Shown: positions 57,335-64,000 of the stretch, piece after piece | How the letters are laid out: the number at the start of each line of letters is the position of its first letter | How positions within the stretch are numbered: the first letter of the stretch is position 1 | NCBI GenBank assembly: GCA_937923605.1 | Contig: CALDTY010000003.1 | Location: 124,001 to 188,000, forward strand | Length of the DNA: 64,000 bases | Source: Candidatus Absconditabacterales bacterium | Lineage (GTDB): Bacteria; Patescibacteriota; Gracilibacteria; Absconditabacterales; Absconditicoccaceae | Reading direction: 5' to 3' | The notes under the pieces: generated by a model | What the model was told of the DNA's origin: nothing | Seen by the model: only the letters and a program-made list of their open reading frames with translations | The model's database searches: none | Program-made: the position numbers and the translations under genes

Positions 57335-57958
57335 ATGAGTTCAATAATGATCCCAACAAATGGGTACGTAGTTACAAAAACATTGAAACAATTTGGAACA
57401 AAAACATTCCAAGAATTAGAACGTTTCTTGAACGAAAAGTTGACCACCATTGCTGCTGGGCTTGGTGGAGAGTTAGATTCTTCATTCTCTGATCATCTAG
57501 AAAGACAAGGAGCATGTGTTAGAATCATTAATTTGGATGATCCAGGTGTAGAGTATCATGCTCCATTTGGTGTTATTAATACTCAGATGCGACTAAATGA
57601 GACAATGCATAATTCGCATGAAAAAAGTGTAAGATTAAGGTCAGATTATGAGAGTGATTCCATATTTACTTGCTCTGGATGGACAGCTAAACCTGATTTA
57701 GAAGAAAAATCACAGAGAACATATCAAGGCTCAGTTTTATTCTCTGCTGATGTTAGTTATATTATATCAATATCTGGATATGCTGCAGAACTTGATGCAC
57801 TTCTTTGTCTGCTGATTGCGGAATTCTTAGGACTAATTGAATCTGCAACATCTCAAGCAGCTAAAACATTGGTGTATTATCCAAAGATGCCTAAAAATAA
57901 GTATCTCCTTGCATATGAAGCAAAAAGAGAATTGATAAGAAATGCTAATGCTAACTAA
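57335..57958 (+). CDS. Orphan protein without TGA codons
   Basis: 207 residues, not recognised. No signal peptide. A middle part with RRIINLDDPGVEYHAPFG-like sequence (VRIINLDDPGVEYHAPFG) and a helical, hydrophobic stretch AAELDALLCLLIAEFLGLIE near 150-170. All of about twelve glycines are GGN; neighbours use TGA freely. It has its own promoter and terminator, so it stands as a single imported unit. Confidence 0.6.
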   Translation: MSSIMIPTNGYVVTKTLKQFGTKTFQELERFLNEKLTTIAAGLGGELDSSFSDHLERQGACVRIINLDDPGVEYHAPFGVINTQMRLNETMHNSHEKSVRLRSDYESDSIFTCSGWTAKPDLEEKSQRTYQGSVLFSADVSYIISISGYAAELDALLCLLIAEFLGLIESATSQAAKTLVYYPKMPKNKYLLAYEAKRELIRNANAN

Positions 57959-57979
57959 GATTATTTTAAATATTTTAAA

Positions 57980-58010
57980 ATGCTTGTATCTTTGATGCGA
58001 GCATTTTTTA
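57980..58010 (+). terminator. Intrinsic terminator
   Basis: ATGCTTGTATC / GATGCGAGCAT stem (with G-T pairs), TTT loop and T run after the orphan gene. Confidence 0.8.
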
Positions 58011-58074
58011 TTTATAGCAAAACGAAATGAATAGTATGTGTGGTAACAGATTTCAAATTCATTATTAAACAAGT

Positions 58075-58944
58075 ATGAACAAATATATCTGAATCGGATC
58101 TATGATCTTATCAGGAACCTTTTTTGGTTGAGTGTGGTATTTTTCTAAGTTACTTATCCAAGATATTCCGCCGCTCACTTTTACAACATTGAGATTATGA
58201 ATAGGATTTCTAATCTTGTGTATACTAGGTCGAAAATTGATACCAGAATTACAAAAAATTTCAAAAAAAGATTGGAAAAATATTATAATAACCGCGTTGT
58301 TTGGTATGGCTCGATGAGCAATTTGTTTTACACTAGCTGTTAAGCGAACCACAGTGACCAATGCAGCATTTATGTTTTTTGTGCCTGCAGTTATCTTGCC
58401 GCTTTGATGAGCATTATTTACAACGTTAAAGATAAGGTATACGTCATACATAGCTGTTTTGTTATGTCTTGTTTGATTATATTTCCTTTTTGATCCACAG
58501 ATTATAGGAACTAGTCTTATTGGTAATGTCTTTTGACTGCTAGCATGATGTAGTAATGTGATCTATATTCTTATGGCTAAAAAAATATCTCACCTGCCAG
58601 GAAAATTAACAAGTATAGCTACTTTTTTGGTGTTAAGTTTATTTTTGATGTGTCTTACCTTAGTAGTTGAATGATATCATCTATCAACAATTGATCTAGC
58701 ATCATGGAATATACTTTGATATATATGATGATGCATTTGAGGTGCATATTATTTTTTGAATATTTGAATCAAGAACCTATCAACATATCTGGTATGAGTT
58801 ATGGTGATTCGAGAGCCTATAGCGTCCTTTCTTCTTTGAGTGCTTTTTCTTTGAGAAGTTATTTCACTACCAGTTATGATCTGATTGTGAGCCATCTTAC
58901 TTTGATTTGGATTAATTAGTATGGATAAAGGTTTGATGGAGTAG
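58075..58944 (+). CDS. EamA/DMT family permease
   Basis: 289 residues, ten membrane helices in two EamA repeats: GIGSMILSGTFFGGVWYFSK opening, KRTTVTNAAFMFFVPAVILPL closing the first repeat, and STYLVGVMVIREPIASFLLG, which holds the EP motif of the second. Exports or imports small metabolites such as amino acids; substrate unknown. TGA glycine codons are abundant, unlike in the half-size homologue at 14290. Confidence 0.82.
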
Positions 58945-59262
58945 CTTTAGTAGCTTTAATCTAGAAAATAAAGAGTTATAATTATTGATTTTGTGTTAGA
59001 GTATTTTTAAAAATTATGATAGTACTACGAATACTATATGTTACTATTTGATTTATTAGTCAATAAGAAAAAACCATGTAGAAAAAAGATGCTGACGAAC
59101 TTCTTCACTTTTTTCTTAGTCTTTGCAACATAGGTCTTTTGAGTGATATATTGAATATCAGGTAGTGATAATAATATCTTGATACCATATGTTTTATGAC
59201 TATGATTTTTATTGGTTTTAATATATAAATTCTTTTTGTTTACATAATATTTCTTACTACAA
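58945..59262. other. Intergenic region before sufB
   Basis: 318 AT-rich bases. A minus-strand frame (59034-59327) overlaps the start of sufB and has no internal start or recognisable content; a 31-codon plus frame at 59038 is equally weak. No stable hairpin stands out. Presumably holds the sufB promoter. Confidence 0.4.
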
Positions 59263-60666
59263 ATGACATCAACCCAACAAGAAGACATTAACCTCCGCGA
59301 AGCGCTAGATTCCTCAGATGATTTCAAATACTCTCATCAGATAAAAGGTCTAAATGAAGACACAGTGAGAAAGATATCTGAAGAGCTTGATGAACCAGAG
59401 TGGATGCTCGAACATAGACTCAAATCACTTGAGTTGTTTTATAGTATGCCTATGCCAACGTGGGGTCCAGATATTTCATGATTGAATTTTGATGAGCTAG
59501 TATACTATGCATCTCCAGAACAGCGTGAAGCAGAAAATGATTGGGATAAAGTAGATCCTGCAATCAAAGCTAAATTTGAGAAGCTATGAATACCTGAAGC
59601 TGAGCAAAAGTATTTGGCAGGCGCAGGGTGACAAATGGATAGTGAAGTAGTGTATCATAGTATCAAAAAGAAGCGAGCCGAGAAGGGTGTTATTTTTGAA
59701 GATATGACTGATGCAGTAAAATCTCATCCAGAGCTCGTAAAGAAATACTTTATGAAACTGATTCCAGCAAATGATCATAAGTTTATGGCATTACATGGAG
59801 CAGTGTGGAGTGGTGGCACCTTTATCTATGTGCCTAAGTGAGTAATTGTAGATGAACCATTACAGGCATACTTTCGTATGAACTCTTTGTCAGGAGGGCA
59901 GTTTGAACATACCTTGATTATTGTAGATGATGACGCTAGATGTGATTACATAGAATGATGTTCTGCACCAAAATTCAACAAATTATCGCTTCATGCATGA
60001 TGAGTCGAGGTATATGTAGGAAAGAACGCTCATATGAGATATAGCTCAGTAGAGAACTGGTCTATCAACACATATAACCTTAATACAAAAAGAGGAATCG
60101 TAGAAGATGATGGATTTTTGGAGCGAGTTAACTGAAATTTATGATCATGAGTGACTATGCTGTATCCTTGTAGTATTCTTAAGGGTGATAGATCTCGCTC
60201 TGACCAACTTGGAGTAGCTGTTGCTGCTGCAGGACAACATCAAGATACTGGATCTAAAGTCATACATATAGGAAAAGATACAAGTAGTACTATCATATCA
60301 AAATCAATTTCAAAAGACTGATGAATAGCAACCTATAGATGAATAGTAGATGTAAAAGCATCTGCAACCTGAGCTACCAATGCTACCGAGTGTGATGCAT
60401 TACTTATGGATGATGAATCTGTTTCGACAACGATTCCTCACATCAATGTAGAAAACGGTGAAACCACTATAGCTCATGAAGCAAGTGCAGGAAAAGTAGA
60501 TGAAGAAATGATGTTTTATCTACAGTCTCGTGGATTGGATGAAACCCAAGCAATGACGATGATTGTAAATTGATTTATCTCTCCGATCGTGAAAAAATTA
60601 CCTTTAGAGTACGCAGGTGAATTAAATAGATTGATTGAAATGGAAATGGAAGGAAGTGTGGGATAG
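59263..60666 (+). CDS. sufB: SufB, Fe-S cluster scaffold subunit
   Basis: Scaffold of the SUF pathway, 467 residues. [17 protein letters not shown] and [10 protein letters not shown] near the N-terminus, [56 protein letters not shown], then HVGKN-like [18 protein letters not shown] and the end block [22 protein letters not shown] (normal active-site region, with H and E conserved). Assembles clusters with SufC (51210). No sufD or sufS is in the window. TGA glycines occur in conserved positions (KGVIVD). Confidence 0.95.
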
Positions 60667-60668
60667 TA

Positions 60669-60696
60669 TTGACAAATATTATTATTTACATATAAA
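60669..60696 (+). promoter_or_regulatory. Promoter, TTGACA-N16-TATAAA
   Basis: Consensus -35 and near-consensus -10 with a 16-base spacer, 28 bases before the next ATG. Confidence 0.65.
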
Positions 60697-60723
60697 TAAT
60701 TCATTTATATGCTATACATCTAG

Positions 60724-61305
60724 ATGGAAGAATTTTCAGACCCAAATGATTTAGATAACTTAGAACCTTGAAATCGAACTGGTGGAGAGATGATTGATGA
60801 TGAAGAAGATCCTCATCAGTTAGAGATAAGTGATGATCGTATAGCTATGTACCAAAAGATACTGGATACCTATGGACCTATAGAAACAGTTTTTTACCCA
60901 TCGTGTGCTCGTGATGTGACTCCGAGTGAAGTATTTGATCAAGTCTTATATCAAGATGTAGATCATCTTGCTATGAAACATCTTAGACAGAATTGATATC
61001 TAGGGATAACTTGAGATGTGAAATATTCTTATACAGATGTACAATATGATTTGGTGGTTATTCAAAACCCATGAGTTGAAACTGAGCGAATGACGAGATA
61101 TGTGAAACCTTGATGATTGGTTCTTGCGAATAATTACCACGGTGATGCTGATTACTTATCACATGATACAAGATTTGAATTTCTTGAAGAGATGTCAGAA
61201 TGAAAAAATTTTAAAGCAAGAACAATGAAAATATTAGAGAGTGATCAAAACATACCTTTCTCAAAAAGAGATTATGGACAAGTTTTGTTTAAAAGAAAAA
61301 AATAA
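60724..61305 (+). CDS. Rossmann methyltransferase-like protein
   Basis: 193 residues. After an acidic N-terminus, VFYPSCARDVTPSEVF takes the place of the SAM-binding loop, DVDHLAMKHL the second strand, YDLVVIQNPG the fourth, and MTRYVKPGGLVLANNYHGDA the typical strand-5 block of class I methyltransferases. The glycine-rich loop is atypical, so SAM binding is uncertain; similar small proteins are widespread in candidate-phyla genomes. Substrate unknown. Confidence 0.6.
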
Positions 61306-61336
61306 CCTCTCACAAACGTGAGAGGTTATCATAAAA
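61302..61336. terminator. Bidirectional intrinsic terminator
   Basis: ATAACCTCTCAC / GTGAGAGGTTAT, twelve perfect pairs with an AAAC loop; A run before and so a T run on the minus strand, closing the three-gene minus operon and the plus gene alike. Confidence 0.88.
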
Positions 61337-61338
61337 AG

Positions 61339-61722
61339 TTACTCAAATTTTATACTATATTCATGTTTATTTGCATAAAAATCATTCAATCCTGACCAAC
61401 TGATTATCATCAAGATATTGAGTAAATTAAGTACAAGTACCGCTAAGAAAGAGTAGAAGACAAGAGAAATAAAAATACTTAGAGGTAGTATGAACAAAAT
61501 AAGATATTCAAACCTATCATTTGCTGAAGATCTAGCAGTAAATAAGCAAATACATAAAAAGATAATTTGATTTATTGCTATAAAGCTATAGTCGAATTGA
61601 TGTGTTTGAAACCATAACAATTCGAAATCAGTACAAAGTATTTTTCCAATTAATACAGCAATTATTGATACAAATATTGCTCCTATAGTTAATTGTTTTA
61701 AAGATATTGCGTATGCTCCCAT
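61339..61722 (-). CDS. Four-TM membrane protein, unknown
   Basis: 127 residues, four hydrophobic helices, with a loop TARSSANDRFEYLILFILP. Not recognised. Last gene of the TGA-free operon, 25 bases after the previous stop. Confidence 0.55.
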   Translation of the reverse strand: MGAYAISLKQLTIGAIFVSIIAVLIGKILCTDFELLWFQTHQFDYSFIAINQIIFLCICLFTARSSANDRFEYLILFILPLSIFISLVFYSFLAVLVLNLLNILMIISWSGLNDFYANKHEYSIKFE

Positions 61723-61747
61723 AGTGTTGTGTTTTTAGTTTACGAAA

Positions 61748-62647
61748 TTACAATTCAGGACAGCCAATGATGTCTTTGTTGGACTGTACGCTTAACAGAG
61801 GGATATTATTTCCTGCACCAAGGTTGTTAGATGCTAAAGTAATTATATTAGATCCATTAAGCTTTAGTGGATTTTTATATACCGTCATTCCTTTTCTCAT
61901 TTTTAATGTCGTAATGCTAATTGCTTTGAATCCTTTGTGATTCATGTTAAATACATTTTCTTGTTTAGCTTCACTCACATATGCTTTACCTATATTCATT
62001 CTGACAACAAGGTCAGATATGTCAGGCTTATGATGAATCGATACAGATGGAATAATGACAGCGTCATATCCCATTTCAAGAGTTGAACTATTAATTTCAT
62101 TTGGTCTTCTCATGATATCGAGAGATTTTTTATAAAGTTCAAATCCTTCATAATACTCATCAACTGGAGTGATAATTACTCTATACATGCCACCAGTAGA
62201 AAAGACACTTACAGAATTCGTTGATGCATGATGTACCATATCATTAAAAGCAATGCCACTATCTTCGCCATGATCATGTCCTTCAATATCAACTAAATTT
62301 GTTTTCTGTGCTTTTCTATCATATTCTCTCAGAATGTTAAACAAACCAACGACTCCAAAGTCAGGAGGTGTTATTTTGTTAAATTCAAGTGTACCTTCAT
62401 TTTCTTTGATAAAGGCATTTAGTTTATGGTGGTCTTGACCTGCCATACATTTTACACTTGGATCTCTTAGTAAGATAGGTATCTGAGATACATTTCTCTT
62501 GTAGTGCTGAATTACTTCTCTTTGTATATTAGTTCCTCCAAGTAAAGGGTTAGTCAATTGTTGAAAGTCTAATGCCTTATGTATCGCTAGAAAAATAGTT
62601 GCTATCGATATACTATTTGATGGTTTATTGAATACTTCGTGATTCAT
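61748..62647 (-). CDS. Unknown protein of imported operon
   Basis: 299 residues, soluble. Histidine-rich middle part (VDIEGHDHGEDSG, DMVHHASTNS, VSIHHKPDISD) could bind metal. I do not recognise a family. About twenty glycines, none TGA. Starts ten bases after the cyclase gene, so the two work together. Confidence 0.6.
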   Translation of the reverse strand: MNHEVFNKPSNSISIATIFLAIHKALDFQQLTNPLLGGTNIQREVIQHYKRNVSQIPILLRDPSVKCMAGQDHHKLNAFIKENEGTLEFNKITPPDFGVVGLFNILREYDRKAQKTNLVDIEGHDHGEDSGIAFNDMVHHASTNSVSVFSTGGMYRVIITPVDEYYEGFELYKKSLDIMRRPNEINSSTLEMGYDAVIIPSVSIHHKPDISDLVVRMNIGKAYVSEAKQENVFNMNHKGFKAISITTLKMRKGMTVYKNPLKLNGSNIITLASNNLGAGNNIPLLSVQSNKDIIGCPEL

Positions 62648-62657
62648 ATGTTGATTT

Positions 62658-63371
62658 TTATAATTTGAAATTTTTTATTAATTTGATTGTTGATGGGACG
62701 GCATCCATTTTTGGATAAGCTGATGGGGTGATATTTATTTTGTAGCTTCCATCTTGTATTTTCATTGGAATATATACTAACTCAGTAATGGTGTTTTCAT
62801 ATCTCCAATGATTATTATAAAAAAATGCTTTATGTGCCATCATGAGTCCAGCTGAATTTTCTCTTTCTACACTTGGTAAATCAGTTACAAAATGATTTAC
62901 TTTATTTCCTATCCATTTCATAGCTTCATTGCTAAAATAAATTGGATTAGTATTAGAAAAAGAATCAATTTTCTTGTTTAATGCTCGAACAACTAAACAG
63001 TCTACATCTTTTAATTGTTCTTCATTTACTACATCTAGTAGATTTTCAAGTGTAATAACCGAGTCAATTTCGCCGTCAATATTACTACTAATTTTAGTGT
63101 TTTTAACAGTAGTTAGAAGACTATTCATCAAAAAAGGCATTTTAATGTTATGAATATATGGGCCATCGTTTACAACATGTCTACAAGATTCGGTATGAGT
63201 TGTAATGCCATGAACCATTACACCATCAATAATGTAATTGTTAAATGACTTTCCTGCTTTGATTGAAGTTTCACCATATCCTTCGATATTCATCGGATAG
63301 GTTTTGTAAAGTTCTAAACCACCGTAAGCATCGACGGTTCCCACAGCTCGTGTAATGTTAAAGATTTCCAT
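62658..63371 (-). CDS. Cyclase family (kynurenine-formamidase-like) hydrolase
   Basis: 237 residues of the PF04199-type cyclase family. GITTHTESCRHVV takes the place of the HxGTHxDxPxH metal motif, DVDCLVVRALN and NPIYFSNEAMKWIGNK the middle, DLPSVERENSAG, MAHKAFF and TITELVYIPMKIQDGSYKINI the end; the last blocks closely match family members common in Bacteroidota. In the metal motif the GTH is TES, so the ligands are partly changed. About 13 glycines, none TGA; TAA stop. First gene of a three-gene operon, likely imported. Confidence 0.7.
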   Translation of the reverse strand: MEIFNITRAVGTVDAYGGLELYKTYPMNIEGYGETSIKAGKSFNNYIIDGVMVHGITTHTESCRHVVNDGPYIHNIKMPFLMNSLLTTVKNTKISSNIDGEIDSVITLENLLDVVNEEQLKDVDCLVVRALNKKIDSFSNTNPIYFSNEAMKWIGNKVNHFVTDLPSVERENSAGLMMAHKAFFYNNHWRYENTITELVYIPMKIQDGSYKINITPSAYPKMDAVPSTIKLIKNFKL

Positions 63372-63721
63372 TCTTATTTAATTTTATTGTTAGGTAATAT
63401 TATTTTTATTTTAGATTAGTTTACATTATTGCAATTAAACTTCAAGAGTATTGACAATTAGTTGATAAAACTATTCTAGTTGTTATGTCTTGCAATTTTA
63501 CTGTATATCATCAAAAACAAAGTATGACATATAGTGCAGTATTTAATTTCTTCAATTTATATCTTCCAAGTAGGAGGTAGAGTTTTGTAGTAATTATATA
63601 CTAAATAACTGTATCTTCCTATGTATTGGGAAGTTTTTTTAAATCTTACTTATTATTATGTATTTTGCATTCATCTAATCAGAGTAATCTTAAGTTGTCT
63701 TTTATTCTTTGATTACTTATT
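63372..63721 (+). other. Intergenic region with possible small RNA
   Basis: 350 bases between divergent genes without a credible frame. TTGACA at 63451 with TATTCT at 63472 could start a plus-strand transcript, and a hairpin (CTTCC / GGAAG at 63615-63633) with seven T residues could end it near 63640. Between them are paired segments around ACTGTATAT and ATATAGTGCAGT (63501-63541). Confidence 0.4.
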
Positions 63722-64000
63722 ATGGAACATCTACGAATGTTATGAACTATCATTTGAATACATGCTTTAGCAGTAATTAGTCCATGACCAGATTTTATTG
63801 TTGCAGTTAAAAATTCAATGACACACTGAAGAAAAATAGGATATTGGACTGCATTGTGATTTGGTTGATGAATAGCTCTACATATCTTCTATTGTTTGAT
63901 GTGATTGGCGCTAATTATCTCACAATCAATAGTTGTGTTTACCGTGATTAAGCGATGTTGAGCTTTGTATCTTATGCGACTTTGAGTACAGAGTATAATT
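63722..64000 (+). CDS. LysE/RhtB family amino-acid exporter, partial
   Basis: First 93 residues of a LysE-type permease, cut by the window end. ISPGPDFIVAVKNSMTHGRKI is the family hallmark (PGPD), followed by GYWTALGFGGGIALHIFYCL and a second and third helix. TGA is used for most glycines, including the GGG (GGT TGA TGA). Exports amino acids or related solutes. Confidence 0.85.

Noticed and set aside
59034-59327. 97-codon minus-strand frame over the sufB start
   Set aside because: Overlaps a conserved gene, has no recognisable content and its composition is simple AT-rich lysine and isoleucine coding.

Overview
The window reads as a contiguous piece of an AT-rich genome from the Candidate Phyla Radiation, most likely Gracilibacteria (BD1-5) or Absconditabacteria (SR1). 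The decisive sign is the genetic code. Dozens of conserved proteins (DnaN, FtsA, FtsZ, GyrB, IleRS, SufB, TsaD, UDG and others) are only continuous if TGA is read as glycine, and TGA falls exactly where these families have conserved glycines (for example the FtsZ GGGG loop and the penicillin-binding-protein KTG). Stops are TAA and TAG only. This is translation table 25, so all coordinates and proteins here are given in that code. I cannot tell the two phyla apart from sequence alone. Most starts lack a recognisable Shine-Dalgarno motif; several promoters of the form TTGACA-N16-TATAAN can be seen.

Layout. 1-2.5 kb (minus): secG, an oligopeptide-type solute-binding protein and an M50 site-2 protease. 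2.6-2.95 kb: RNase P RNA. 3.1-13.8 kb (plus): cell-envelope block with a sortase, a coiled-coil LytM/lysozyme-like wall protein, three VirB2/TrbC-like pilins, a protein with a Por-type (type IX secretion) C-terminal sorting domain, a class B penicillin-binding protein, a DsbA-like protein, an M29 aminopeptidase and a membrane protein. 13.9-14.7 kb (minus): small drug/metabolite-transporter pair. 14.9-21 kb (plus): dnaN, ftsA, ftsZ, atpC, nadK. 21-24.2 kb (minus): two candidate structured RNAs, a 2-TM ion channel and an NhaB-type Na+/H+ antiporter. 24.5-30.5 kb: tsaD, a small HTH operon, and a type IV secretion coupling-type ATPase. 31-40.7 kb: gyrB, HD phosphohydrolase, ruvA, then a run of three HExxH or HExxxH metallopeptidase-like proteins, the first fused to an ATP-grasp ligase, then ung. 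40.8-47.3 kb: VanY carboxypeptidase, metallophosphoesterase, rsmE and a very unusual ileS. 47.4-57.3 kb: DUF389 protein, atpG, SufU-like, sufC, a secreted protein, HIT, EEP, ATL and Nudix proteins, RNase HI. 57.3-64 kb: an orphan gene, EamA transporter, sufB, a three-gene imported operon with a cyclase-family enzyme, and a LysE exporter cut by the window end.

Two points stand out. First, IleRS carries a complete Nudix hydrolase domain inside its editing region and a complete histidine-phosphatase domain just before its anticodon-binding region. Second, an alpha-L-glutamate-ligase-like ATP-grasp domain is fused to a MATCAP/DUF1704 (tubulin-carboxypeptidase-like) peptidase and followed by two more metallopeptidases of similar signature, suggesting a locus that both adds and removes terminal residues on some target.

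Several gene groups contain no TGA glycine codons at all although glycine is common in them (nhaB plus channel; the cyclase operon; the 57.3 kb orphan; the DMT pair; an HTH operon that keeps an ATGA stop/start overlap). Against a resident gene such as ftsZ, where I count 28 of 47 glycines as TGA, these look like recent imports from standard-code donors. SUF and ATP synthase genes are scattered singly, and cell-wall, sortase and pilin functions are well represented, which fits a small host-attached bacterium with a monoderm-type envelope; that lifestyle is inference.
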